The translations under genes and the position numbers were made by a program. A stretch of DNA of 64,000 bases, from assembly GCA_964356355.1 (NCBI GenBank), contig CAYHGX010000006.1, positions 1-64,000 on the forward strand, given 5' to 3'. The notes below the pieces were generated by a model. The model was not told the origin of the DNA. It ran no database searches and saw only the letters and a program-made list of their open reading frames with translations. Below are positions 24,001 through 32,005 of this stretch, piece after piece (the stretch's first letter is position 1; each line of letters opens with the position of its first letter). Origin of the DNA: CAYHGX01 sp964356355. Lineage in GTDB: Bacteria > Patescibacteriota > Gracilibacteria > UBA1369 > LOWO2-01-FULL-3.

Positions 24001-24060
24001 CAGAAGCGCAAGCAAGGCGCAGTGCTAACAACGGAATCACCGAGCGCCATAGCGAGGTGA
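24001..24060. repeat. dispersed repeat copy upstream of tRNA-Phe
   Basis: Contains AAGGCGCAGTGCTAACAAC, sharing GCGCAGTGCTAAC with the copy inside trpG. The second half differs (ACCGAGCGCCATAGCGAGGT). TGTTGTCA near 23966 and TGACAACA near 24058 form an inverted repeat around the unit. A second partial copy-like segment (GCACGAAGTGAGTGCC) is at about 23938-23953. Confidence 0.5.
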
Positions 24061-24073
24061 CAACATCAAATAT

Positions 24074-24148
24074 GCCGGGGTAGCTCAGTGGTAGAGCAAT
24101 GGATTGAAAATCCATGTGTCGACAGTTCAATTCTGTCTCCCGGCACCA
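24074..24148 (+). tRNA. tRNA-Phe (GAA)
   Basis: Acceptor stem GCCGGGG with CTCCCGGC, D-arm GCTCAGTGGTAGAGC, anticodon arm ATGGA-TTGAAAA-TCCAT giving anticodon GAA, T-arm GACAG-TTCAATT-CTGTC, and an encoded 3' ACCA. All stems close, with one G-U in the acceptor. It is a single tRNA gene, preceded by a dispersed repeat copy and followed by a hairpin with a T-run. Confidence 0.96.
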
Positions 24149-24153
24149 CCAGA

Positions 24154-24182
24154 CCTCGGAGCGCAAGCGGAGAGGACTTTTT
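24154..24182 (+). terminator. probable terminator after tRNA-Phe
   Basis: CCTC (24154-24157) pairs with GAGG (24172-24175), with an inner CGC-AA-GCG hairpin, followed by TTTTT (24178-24182). The 3' arm GAGAGGACTTTTT is identical to that of the trp attenuator terminator at 13339-13351. Confidence 0.5.
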
Positions 24183-24186
24183 CCTT

Positions 24187-24447
24187 CTACATTCTTTCCA
24201 GATGCCGCTCCCTCATCTCCGCAAAGCAACATCTGCAACAGGGTTTTAAGTTTGCAAATTCTAAAGCTACATCGGTCCAACCGCCCTCTTCCCTCAATGT
24301 GGCTTCACATTTATCACACCAAGCCTGATCGTCATCGGCATTTTTCGGAAAATTTAGATGTAAGTATTGATTGTCGATTAAATGGTGGCAAGTCCAAACC
24401 GGCTCGTCATATTTTTTTAGTTGGTCAATAGTCTCTTCTTCGCTCAT
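24187..24447 (-). CDS. small Cys-rich hypothetical protein
   Basis: An 86-aa protein with TCHHL near residue 19, WCDKCEATLREEGGW (about 43-57) and CCRCC (about 69-73). The pairs of cysteines look like a zinc site, and the WCD-x-CE...EGGW pattern is one I associate with small uncharacterised bacterial proteins of no known function. Its start overlaps the stop of the HNH gene by four bases (ATGA), so it is probably made together with it. Confidence 0.65.
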   Translation of the reverse strand: MSEEETIDQLKKYDEPVWTCHHLIDNQYLHLNFPKNADDDQAWCDKCEATLREEGGWTDVALEFANLKPCCRCCFAEMRERHLERM

Positions 24448-25481
24448 GTTATGGGGTTATTAATTATAAGATTTTGATATGAAAATTCGGAAATTCGCAT
24501 ATTGATAATATTTCTCATGTCGTAAGTTGGCAGTTTTTCTATCTGTTTCCATGAACCACCGCTGTCATCGACATATCCTAAATGGACAATTTTGTGATGT
24601 TCTTTGCACAAGTAAACTAGATTATCCGGATCATGTTTTTTCCTTAGAGAAAAAGGGTTAATGTGATGAATATGTCTGCCTTGCCTATTACAATTAGGGT
24701 GTTCACATTTTCCTCCAGATCGTTTAATAATATAGCCTCTCATCTTTGCGGTAACTGCATGAGTATTAGTGGTGATTGATTCAGGCTTTTCTGTCTCCAG
24801 TTCTTTTTTGAGCTGCTCCTCTTTCTCTTCGAGCAGCTTTTGCTCAGCATCAAGACTCCTCTGACTGTATTGAAGCAATTTTTTCATGATTTGATCCCAG
24901 TCTTCCTCTCCTTTCATTTTTTTCAGAGCTTCGATCACTTCGGGAGAAAGTTTCATGGAGATTGAGACTTTCGACTCGGGTACTTTTGACTCGGGGCTCC
25001 TAGATGCAAATGGCTCTATTGAGCCATTAATTGCCGGAGTTCCCGCCCCGGGGCGGCCTGCCTCCATAGGATTTTTAGTATTTTCCACCAGCTCTTTTTT
25101 GTAATCTCTTACAAAAGTTTCCAGCGTACTCTTTCCCATCTCCGAGGCCTTTTTTGCCCAGAATTGATCCGTCTCCTTGTTTGCAATATTCACTACTGGC
25201 TTCACAGCAAAAATACCCCTGGCTTCTATCAGCCCTCTTATTGCCGGCAGACCCTCCGTTTTACCTAGTATCCTCAATCCCTCGTTTACCTTATTTCGGC
25301 TCATCCCCGCTATTTTCGCCGCATATTCATAAATGTTAAAAAATCCCTTTTTCTTCCAAATTCGCTCCTTTTCTATAGTAGGAAGCATTAATATGCATTT
25401 ATTCATCCACTCTTTTGCATTTTTCCCATATTTTGAGAATTGATCATGTATTATTTTGTCTTTCAGCGACAATCTTTTCAT
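24444..25481 (-). CDS. HNH endonuclease-domain protein
   Basis: A 345-aa protein. The N-terminal 130 residues form a helical domain with FNIYEYAAKIAGMSRNKVNE and GIFAVKPVVNIANKETDQFW. It is followed by a disordered linker, a coiled-coil region rich in Glu/Lys (about 195-245), and a C-terminal HNH nuclease: KCEHPNCNRQGRHIHHINPF then LVYLCKEHHKIVH. This domain architecture recurs in many bacterial genomes as solitary genes without a known role. In the linker, GRPGAGTP is encoded by a 24-nt palindromic repeat that also occurs between genes at 10547. Start: the ATG with TATAAT about 20 bases upstream and no Shine-Dalgarno. Confidence 0.85.
   Translation of the reverse strand: MKRLSLKDKIIHDQFSKYGKNAKEWMNKCILMLPTIEKERIWKKKGFFNIYEYAAKIAGMSRNKVNEGLRILGKTEGLPAIRGLIEARGIFAVKPVVNIANKETDQFWAKKASEMGKSTLETFVRDYKKELVENTKNPMEAGRPGAGTPAINGSIEPFASRSPESKVPESKVSISMKLSPEVIEALKKMKGEEDWDQIMKKLLQYSQRSLDAEQKLLEEKEEQLKKELETEKPESITTNTHAVTAKMRGYIIKRSGGKCEHPNCNRQGRHIHHINPFSLRKKHDPDNLVYLCKEHHKIVHLGYVDDSGGSWKQIEKLPTYDMRNIINMRISEFSYQNLIINNPIT
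25037..25060. repeat. palindromic repeat copy inside the HNH gene
   Basis: The segment around CCGCCCCGGGGCGG, with flanks GGAGTT on one side and CC on the other, matches the intergenic copy at 10547-10570 at about 22 of 24 positions. It encodes part of the Pro/Gly-rich linker of the HNH protein. Confidence 0.65.
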
Positions 25482-25569
25482 GTTTTGGAGAGTTAAAGTA
25501 AATTATATTTTACCTTAAAATAAGGATTAATCGAGCATGTAGGCTTGAAATTTCCTGATAATATTTCGT

Positions 25570-25587
25570 AGTGAGCGTACGCTCACT
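25570..25587. promoter_or_regulatory. 18-bp perfect palindrome between divergent genes
   Basis: AGTGAGCGT followed by ACGCTCACT is a perfect 9+9 inverted repeat without spacer. It lies between the HNH gene promoter and the promoter of the HicA-tailed genes (TATAAT at 25650-25655), so it is a candidate dimeric operator. It could instead be a dispersed palindrome. Confidence 0.45.
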
Positions 25588-25676
25588 CAAACGGCTCGAT
25601 TTCTCCATGAATTCACTCCCAACATCTTGGTGAAAAGCCCATTTCATGCTATAATAACAAGATTTTTAATGTATAT

Positions 25677-27242
25677 ATGAATACTCCAAAGCCCCCTCAC
25701 TCAGGAGCCGAAAGGCCATCAAAAGATAAAAGTTTTGAAGAGATCAAAAAGCGTTTAATGAACCCGCCAAATCTCCCTTCTGCAATAAGGCAAATTGTCG
25801 GCACGGAAAACGCCAGAAAACTCTCCGAAGTCATCTGCTCAGAGCCAATTGCCGAGGTAGATGCCTTTGTGGCAGCCGGGGAAATGACCTCTCACCAGGC
25901 TATGCAGTATATGAGGCTTCTTCCCGACTATGACGAGGCCAAATTGAAAATTCGCACGATCATACCTGACATGGTCGCCACTTTTAAGCCGATGATCAAG
26001 GGTATGGTCTCCGCCACTAAGAGAGGCGATCGCCGGAACGGCATCTATAAGGCCTTTGAGCTTCTTCATAATTTTGGTGGACTACTTGGTGCCATGGGTG
26101 CTGGATTTCGTAATTTGCTAGTAAACGACTTTGTCGTTACAGCCTTGGCATCCTATACAGATGCCCTCGATTCTGAATGTGGTACCAGTGATAAGCCAAC
26201 AGTTGATGCTATCATGCAGGAACTCAATCAAACCTGGGCCAAAACTTACGGCGGAAACTCATTTCCTGGGTATCAATTTTTTAATGAAAAACGCTCTTAT
26301 AAGGAAGACCTAAAGTACACTTCCCGTAGAAATGCTCTAGGAAAAGTGGCTTCCGCGAGCCCAATGGATGAGAATGAAAAGATAGAAATTGAACTTGAAC
26401 TAGCTTCGAAATTACAGGAAATTCAGGAACTACGACAGTACCGTCGAGTTTACTTCACTCCACACGGTTTTGAAGGTACAAAGGTTGGAATTTTAGGAGA
26501 CGATTTGCTAGATAAAGAATCCTCACATCCAGGTATCTGTCACTTCCAAATTGCTCTAGTACCTTCTCAAGATCTTGCTTTGCCCAAGTTGGCCAAAATG
26601 GCTGGATTTAAAGCTGTCGACTATGGGCTCAGAGAAGGTGTTTTCAATCTATACTGTGAAGTTGATGGCGAGTTGGGTTTCAATACCAATTCAGCCGCCC
26701 GCATTTCTGAGCTAATAGGTGAGCCTCAATATCTTCGTCTCAAGCTACGTTTATATGATCTACTGCTCGATTATTTAAGGGGCAAGGAGCCGGACATTGA
26801 AGATCTCTTCTTAGATAAAAAGCATGAAGTCAAAGAGCAAAAAACAGAAACACGAGAGCAGGTCAAAGATGTTTTCGAGCCAGAAGTAGAACCCGAAATT
26901 TCACCTGTTTCTCCAGGAGTTCAGGAAGAAACGCCTGATTTTGAAGAACTGCCTACTCCTCAGCCAGAATCAGTACCTGACTTTGAAACTCGCAAAGAAA
27001 AACAACTTTATCTTTTAAACCGCATTCGGGGAATCAAAGGTAAACGCGTGAAATCAGCCCTCCAGCGCATCATGGGCCCACCAGAGCGCATTCGCGGCAG
27101 TCATCAATTTTTCCGCAGTCCCTACAATAACGCACTTTTTCCAATCCCTATTCACGCTTCACACACTGTGAAATTTCCTCTACTCCGAGCCTGCTTGGAA
27201 GAATGGGATATCTCCTTGGAGGAATTCTGCGAAAGTGTCTAG
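25677..27242 (+). CDS. large protein with HicA/YcfA-like C-terminal domain (paralog 1)
   Basis: A 521-aa protein. Residues about 1-380 are a domain I do not recognise. It has RQIVGTENARKLSEVI, VDAFVAAGEMTSHQAMQYMR, ELRQYRRVYFTPHGFEG and LLDYLRGKEPDIEDLF, all shared with the next gene. Next comes an acidic Pro/Glu linker (about 385-440). The last 75 residues, KRVKSALQRIMGPPERIRGS then HQFFRSPYN, FPIPIHASHTVKFPLL and WDISLEEF, match the HicA dsRBD-like fold with the GSH catalytic His and PIPIH strand. No HicB gene is adjacent. Transcription is from TATAAT at 25650; no Shine-Dalgarno. Confidence 0.75.
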   Translation: MNTPKPPHSGAERPSKDKSFEEIKKRLMNPPNLPSAIRQIVGTENARKLSEVICSEPIAEVDAFVAAGEMTSHQAMQYMRLLPDYDEAKLKIRTIIPDMVATFKPMIKGMVSATKRGDRRNGIYKAFELLHNFGGLLGAMGAGFRNLLVNDFVVTALASYTDALDSECGTSDKPTVDAIMQELNQTWAKTYGGNSFPGYQFFNEKRSYKEDLKYTSRRNALGKVASASPMDENEKIEIELELASKLQEIQELRQYRRVYFTPHGFEGTKVGILGDDLLDKESSHPGICHFQIALVPSQDLALPKLAKMAGFKAVDYGLREGVFNLYCEVDGELGFNTNSAARISELIGEPQYLRLKLRLYDLLLDYLRGKEPDIEDLFLDKKHEVKEQKTETREQVKDVFEPEVEPEISPVSPGVQEETPDFEELPTPQPESVPDFETRKEKQLYLLNRIRGIKGKRVKSALQRIMGPPERIRGSHQFFRSPYNNALFPIPIHASHTVKFPLLRACLEEWDISLEEFCESV

Positions 27243-27269
27243 CTATTTAATCTTATCAAAAGCTGATTT

Positions 27270-28861
27270 ATGGCCCTCACAACTGGTCCCACAGATAGTA
27301 ATCCCAATCATCAATTAGGTCCAGACCACTTTGAAGAAATATTGAGGCAGCGCCCCGAAATTCCAAAGGAAATTCGCCATACCCTTGGAGCAGAGAATGT
27401 AAGAAGAATTGTGGACATCCTAACTACGGGCAGCATTATAGATCCAGATCTTTTTGTTGCTTCCGGAGACCTAACTACTCCCGAGGCTATGCAATATGCC
27501 CAGCTTCTGCCTGAGCACGATGAGATAAGACTTCTCCTAAACCAGGCCTTTTCGAAATTGGCCCGTGACCTTCGCATTAAAATGAGAGGGGCTATTGAAA
27601 ATCAAAAGTTAAATAAACCGAAAGAAAATATTACTACCCTTTATAATACTGCCGATAACCTTTTCCAACTACTTAGGCGCAGTTTTGGTGGTTATAGATG
27701 GATGCTAATACATAGCTGTCAGGCAGCCTTCCATTCAGAATTTTTTGCCGAGTTAGACGAAGTTGCTGGGGACAAAGATAGGCAGATTCTAATTGATCTC
27801 GCCACTAAGGTTTTAAATCCAGTTTGGAAACGAACTGATGGAGTGGATTATCCTGGTGCCCAGTTTCTAAGCGAAATAGATAGTAATAGAGAAGGTCTCA
27901 AGCTGCCAGCTTTTTCCGATTTTGTACCTCAAAAAACTTTAAGTACAACCGAAAAGGAGGATTTAAAGCTCAGGCTTGCCACAAACTTTGAACAAATCAA
28001 GGATTTGCGACAATATCGCAACATTCATTTTACTCCATTTACGATTGGAAGAGCCAAAGTTTCAATCATGGCAGATGATGATCTCGCTAATAGCACGGTT
28101 CACGGAGGTATTTGTACTTTGCAAATAGTACTTCGTCCCAATATGCCACTTGAGCAACCAATTAGCGTAAGTAATGAAAATTTTACCGGAAAGGGCTACA
28201 CCCTTAGGCCCGGTAATTTAAATCTAAGTTTCAATTCTATAACTGGAGAACTATGCTTTCTAGCCAATAATTTCTCCTCTGTCTCTAAGCTTATGACAGA
28301 AGATCAATACCTTCAGCTAAAGGACAAAATATACGATTTAGTTTTGGAGTATCTAGAAGGCAAGGAGCCCGATATTGAAGATCTTTTTATTGCCAGATCT
28401 CATCCGTTAGATGAGGGCCGAAAAGAAACTCAAGAACAGGTTGAGCAAAATTTAGGCACATCACCTGAAGCNNNNNNNNNNNNNNNNNNNNNNNNNNNNN
28501 NNNNNNNNNNNNNNNNNNNNNNNNNNNNNNNNNNNNNNNNNNNNNNNNNNNNNNNNNNNNNNNNNNNNNNNCTGAAGCCGCAATAGAAATTACGCCCAGC
28601 TTTTCCACTGACCATGAAAAAAAGGTTTATCTTTTGAATAGAATCCGTGGGATACGTAGCAATAGAGTGAGGTCCGCCTTAATACGAATCATGGGCCCAC
28701 CAGAACGCATTCGCGGTAGCCATCAGTTTTTTCGTAGCCCATATAATAATAAGCTTTTTCCTATCCCAATTCACGGCTCTGCCACGGTGAAATTTCCACT
28801 CCTTAGGGCCTGCCTGGAACGATGGGATATCTCTCTTGAAGAATTCTGTGAAACGGTATGA
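27270..28861 (+). CDS. large protein with HicA/YcfA-like C-terminal domain (paralog 2, interrupted by gap)
   Basis: A tandem paralog of the preceding gene, 27 bases after it. The N-terminal part repeats its landmarks (RHTLGAENVRRIVDIL, DLFVASGDLTTPEAMQYAQL, DLRQYRNIHFTPF, EYLEGKEPDIEDLF). The frame enters the N-run at 28472; after the gap the protein resumes in a different apparent frame, because the gap length is arbitrary. It ends with the HicA-like domain (GPPERIRGSHQFFRSPYNNK, FPIPIHGSATVKFPLLRACL, WDISLEEFCETV). The HicA part is far more similar between the two paralogs than the rest, so it is the constrained unit. Confidence 0.72.
28472..28571. other. assembly gap (100 N)
   Basis: Placeholder gap inside the second HicA-tailed paralog, in its acidic linker. 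The downstream frame is out of phase by this placeholder length, so the real gap is not 100 bases modulo 3. Confidence 0.99.
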
Positions 28862-28910
28862 TCTCACCTCCGCTCTTCCCATTTTCCTCCCTCCAAGGTA
28901 ATCTTCCCCC

Positions 28911-29171
28911 ATGTCCCAAGAACTCTCAGATATTCACCACGAAATCGCACTCATCAAACAGCGCAACGCTCAAGTTGAGCTCGATAAAAAGTGGGAACGC
29001 TCCCTTACGCGCCGCCTCCTGCTCATCGCCTTCACCTACCTTGCAATCGCAATTTATTTTTACTTTATCGATATCCCGCGCCCCTGGCTCAACGCTGTAG
29101 TGCCCGCGCTCGGATTTCTTCTCTCCACCCTTTCACTGCCATTTTTCAAGAAGCTCTGGCAGCAGAAATGA
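28911..29171 (+). CDS. small two-helix membrane protein with N-terminal coiled coil
   Basis: An 86-aa protein. An N-terminal amphipathic helix (ELSDIHHEIALIKQRNAQVE) precedes a basic segment and two membrane helices separated by a short loop (RLLLIAFTYLAIAIYFYF and LNAVVPALGFLLSTLSLPF). The layout 'KQRNAQVE..K.WE.S..RR' with 'PWLNAVVPALGFLLSTLSLP' is one I have seen as a conserved small protein in Patescibacteria; no function is known. It stands alone after the HicA-tailed genes. Confidence 0.75.
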   Translation: MSQELSDIHHEIALIKQRNAQVELDKKWERSLTRRLLLIAFTYLAIAIYFYFIDIPRPWLNAVVPALGFLLSTLSLPFFKKLWQQK

Positions 29172-29193
29172 GCGCACCGAACATCCTGAAAAC

Positions 29194-29221
29194 AAAAGCC
29201 CCCATATGCAGGGGGCCTCTT
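29194..29221. terminator. bidirectional hairpin terminator
   Basis: GCCCCC (29198-29203) and GGGGGC (29211-29216) flank ATATGCA. The minus-strand transcript has CTTTTGTTTT after the stem; the plus-strand tail is poorer in T. It separates two convergent genes. Confidence 0.7.
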
Positions 29222-29240
29222 ACCAATGAAAATTTTATCT

Positions 29241-29786
29241 TCAATTAAAAAGATACTTTGCCAGCTTAGTTTCAACCTCCAAGCACGCCTTGTAATAAAC
29301 ATAGCCAGGCTCCTTTTCTGTAGGTACAGCACCAGCAGAACAATGAGGATAAGACCAAAGTAAAGAGTCTTCCACAATTTTCACCGCAAGAACAGATCCC
29401 AATTCACCACAATCATTTACCTTATCAAAATCAGCCTCAGTCCAATTATCATAGTTTGGAGTCATCATAACGTCCAAAGCATAGTCACCATCTCCGTACA
29501 AAAGTAATCTTTTAATGTCTCCACCATCTACTTTCTTCGCAAATTCCTGACTATAGCCATCACAAGTCGGCACAAAAGATGTGATGCTAGGATCAGTCAC
29601 CAGTGTGTAACTAGAAAAATTTTCAATTTTGTCTTTCAAAGAAACTTCTGCAGGCTCAGGGGTTGTCACCGCAGGAGTCTCCACTATAGGTGTTTCAACA
29701 GCAGGAGATTCCTCAACTTTTGGAGTACAACCAATCAACAAAACGCTGCAAACCAAAAACATAGAAATTAAACGGAGATTTTTCAT
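29241..29786 (-). CDS. predicted lipoprotein, function unknown
   Basis: A 181-aa exported protein. The lipobox LLIGC (Cys at about residue 20) follows a hydrophobic core, then a VETP/VTTP-type linker (about 27-47) like those of the other lipoproteins in this window. The globular part has cysteines at FVPTCDG, VNDCGEL, YPHCSAG and YKACLEV, four in all, enough for two disulfides. This is consistent with the DsbA-like protein encoded elsewhere in the window. No family recognised. Confidence 0.78.
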   Translation of the reverse strand: MKNLRLISMFLVCSVLLIGCTPKVEESPAVETPIVETPAVTTPEPAEVSLKDKIENFSSYTLVTDPSITSFVPTCDGYSQEFAKKVDGGDIKRLLLYGDGDYALDVMMTPNYDNWTEADFDKVNDCGELGSVLAVKIVEDSLLWSYPHCSAGAVPTEKEPGYVYYKACLEVETKLAKYLFN

Positions 29787-29810
29787 AGAACTAAAGTTAA
29801 ATTATAAAAC

Positions 29811-29846
29811 TTAATTATTTATAGCACAGATGCTAATATACAACTA
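29811..29846 (+). promoter_or_regulatory. candidate leaderless promoter of the ProX-like gene
   Basis: TTAATT (29811-29816), a 17-base spacer, then TAATAT (29834-29839), seven bases from the ATG at 29847. The -35 is weak; spacing to the start codon would leave no 5' leader. Confidence 0.4.
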
Positions 29847-30341
29847 ATGATCACCACCACCCCCACCCAAATCTACGCCGCTCTCGAAGCTCTACAAATT
29901 CCCTTCGAAAAGCACGACCACCCACCTCTCTTCACCTGCGAAGATGCGGAAAAATACGAACTGCCGGAAATGGGCGGCCACACCAAAAACCTCTTCATCC
30001 GCAACAAGAAAGGGGACAAGTACTACCTCGTTACCGTCTGCGCCGAAAAGCGCGTTGATCTCAAAAATCTTGCCAAATTACTAGCCGAAAGTAAGCTCAG
30101 CTTCGCGTCTCCCGAGCGCCTCATGGAAGTGCTCAAGCTTACACCCGGCTCAGTATCTCCCTTTGCCCTAATCAACGACACCGACAAGCAAGTCACAGTC
30201 ATAATCGACAGCGGCCTCTTACGCCACGAAACGATAGGCTACCACCCGGGCATCAACACTCAAACTCTCACCATCGCCAGCAAAGACCTCGGCCGCTTCC
30301 TCGAAGCCCACGGCTACGCCCGCAACTACATCGAGCTTTAA
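29847..30341 (+). CDS. YbaK/ProX-type aminoacyl-tRNA deacylase (prolyl-tRNA editing)
   Basis: A 164-aa freestanding trans-editing domain that hydrolyses mischarged tRNA, by family Ala- or Cys-tRNA-Pro. The motif order is FEKHDHPPLFTCEDAEKYE, GGHTKNLFIRNKKGDKYYLV, AEKRVDLKNLAKLL, LKLTPGSVSPFALINDT and HPGINTQTLTIASKDLGRFL. This matches PrdX/ProXp-ala (with KNLFL-type and TPGSVSPF segments) better than YbaK. The gene is monocistronic, with a GC-rich hairpin after its stop. Substrate specificity is inferred from motif similarity only. Confidence 0.9.
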   Translation: MITTTPTQIYAALEALQIPFEKHDHPPLFTCEDAEKYELPEMGGHTKNLFIRNKKGDKYYLVTVCAEKRVDLKNLAKLLAESKLSFASPERLMEVLKLTPGSVSPFALINDTDKQVTVIIDSGLLRHETIGYHPGINTQTLTIASKDLGRFLEAHGYARNYIEL

Positions 30342-30345
30342 ACTC

Positions 30346-30358
30346 GGCGCTGCGCGCC
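30346..30358. terminator. GC-rich hairpin between convergent genes
   Basis: GGCGC-TGC-GCGCC is a 5-bp perfect hairpin immediately after the ProX-like stop. It has no T-run, so its role as a terminator is uncertain. Confidence 0.3.
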
Positions 30359-30372
30359 GGCCCAAGTGCGCC

Positions 30373-30993
30373 CTACGTCGCCTTCACGATCATCCCCTCC
30401 ATAATATTGCTCACCTCCTGGAACTTATCCATTACGCTCTCAAGTTCCTCGATAATATCCTTCCATTTAATCAACGCAATTGGATCTTTTTCACTCTGGA
30501 AAAGAGTCTTCATTGCCTCAAAGAAAGCCACATCACCCTCGTCCTCTAGCTTGTGTATTTCCAAAAGCAGCTGCATTACCTTTTCAGTATTTTTATCCTC
30601 CAGGCACCCAGTAGCCTCCTCCAAAGCCACTGCTGCCTTCACAATCAACTCGGCAAACTGTCCCATTGCTGGTCTTGCCTCGGTAATCTGATAAAGGCTC
30701 ACGTTACGAATAACATTCTCAATAATATCAACTAGATCGTCCATCTGATGCGCTAAAGCATAGATGTCCTCTCGGTCGAATGGCGTAATAAAGGTCTTGT
30801 GCAAGGCATTAATTACATCGTGGACCTTTTGATCCGCAGCATGTTCAATATCAGAGGCCTTTTTTGAATACTCCTCTAGCTTGCCAAAGTCCCCTACAAA
30901 TTCCTTGTACACATTGGCAATTGATTTAACTTCAGTGGTAACTTCCTTCAGCAAATGCACAAAATCAACAGTTTTAGGTGAAAATAAAGACAT
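30373..30993 (-). CDS. DUF47/PhoU-like Pit accessory protein
   Basis: A 206-aa all-helical protein of the PhoU-like DUF47 family that accompanies Pit transporters. It has IEHAADQKVHDVINALHKTF followed by ITPFDREDIYALAHQMDDLV, the metal-binding E/D-rich motif of the family, and later KLEDEGDVAFFEAMKTLF with LIKWKDIIEELE. It starts five bases after pit in the same operon, the usual arrangement; it probably regulates phosphate uptake through Pit. Confidence 0.93.
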   Translation of the reverse strand: MSLFSPKTVDFVHLLKEVTTEVKSIANVYKEFVGDFGKLEEYSKKASDIEHAADQKVHDVINALHKTFITPFDREDIYALAHQMDDLVDIIENVIRNVSLYQITEARPAMGQFAELIVKAAVALEEATGCLEDKNTEKVMQLLLEIHKLEDEGDVAFFEAMKTLFQSEKDPIALIKWKDIIEELESVMDKFQEVSNIMEGMIVKAT

Positions 30994-30998
30994 AAAGT

Positions 30999-31997
30999 TT
31001 AATTAAAGAAATTTATAATATAATAGATACCTGCTGCCATTGCTGCTGATAGTGGAATGGTAAGCAACCACGCCCACAAAATTTGCGCCATTACGCCCCA
31101 TCTCACAGCTGAGATCCTCTTAGCGGCACCGACCCCTGTAATAGAGCTTGTAATCACATGAGTAGTGCTCACCGGTGCTCCAAAATGTCCCGCTACAAAC
31201 AAGCTTATCGCGCTACTGGTTTCCGCGCACACACCATCAATTGGTCTCAGTTTTGTAATTTTCTGACCCATAGTTTTTACAATTCTCCAACCTCCAAATA
31301 GAGTTCCAAAAGCAATTACGGCATTTGAACAAATTGCCACCCAAAATGGCACTTCAAAGGTACTAATTAGACCATTTGAAAATAGTAGGGAAGTGATGAT
31401 ACCCATTGTTTTCTGCGCATCGTTTCCACCATGTCCCAGGCTGTATAAAGCTGCAGAAACAAGCTGCCCTCGCCGCGACCATTTATTAATTGATGCAGGA
31501 GACTTTTTATAGACCATCAAGGTAATCACCTTTAGTAAAACATAACCCAGCAACATGCCAATCATTGGCGCTACTAAAATAAAAATCAAAGTCTTTGTCC
31601 ATCCCGCAAGGAGCAATACTCCAAAGCCTGCCTTGGCAATTGCTGCGCCCGCAAATCCACCAATCAAGGCATGAGAGGAGCTTGTTGGCAGCCCCATATA
31701 CCAAGTTACAATATTCCAACACACGGTACCAATTAACCCCGCCAAAATCACCCAGGAGTCCACTATATTTATATCTACCATGCCCTTCCCCAGCGTCTTT
31801 GCCACCGCAGTACCAAATACAAAAAAGGCTGCAAAATTAAAAAAGGCAGCCCAAATTACCGCCTGCCTTGGAGTGAGCACCTTAGTAGAAACTATCGTTG
31901 CAATCGAATTTGCGGCATCATGAAACCCATTTGTGAAATCGAAAACAAACGCAATCGCTACAATTGTGCCAATAAGAAACATACTGCTTTCAACCAT
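30999..31997 (-). CDS. pit: Pit-family inorganic phosphate transporter
   Basis: A 332-aa polytopic permease that couples phosphate (often metal-phosphate) uptake to cations. Both halves carry the family signature: FDFTNGFHDAANSIATIVST near the N-terminus and SLGHGGNDAQKTMGIITSLL in the second half. They are accompanied by WYMGLPTSSSHALIGGFAGA and GAPVSTTHVITSSITGVGA. It is preceded by the IF2B-like gene (8-base gap) and followed by the DUF47 partner, in a four-gene minus-strand operon. Confidence 0.95.
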   Translation of the reverse strand: MVESSMFLIGTIVAIAFVFDFTNGFHDAANSIATIVSTKVLTPRQAVIWAAFFNFAAFFVFGTAVAKTLGKGMVDINIVDSWVILAGLIGTVCWNIVTWYMGLPTSSSHALIGGFAGAAIAKAGFGVLLLAGWTKTLIFILVAPMIGMLLGYVLLKVITLMVYKKSPASINKWSRRGQLVSAALYSLGHGGNDAQKTMGIITSLLFSNGLISTFEVPFWVAICSNAVIAFGTLFGGWRIVKTMGQKITKLRPIDGVCAETSSAISLFVAGHFGAPVSTTHVITSSITGVGAAKRISAVRWGVMAQILWAWLLTIPLSAAMAAGIYYIINFFN

Positions 31998-32005
31998 AAA
32001 TTAAA

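Noticed and set aside
24104..24431. ORFs on the plus strand over tRNA-Phe and beyond
   Set aside because: They overlap the tRNA gene and the minus-strand Cys-rich gene, with no domain or start signal.
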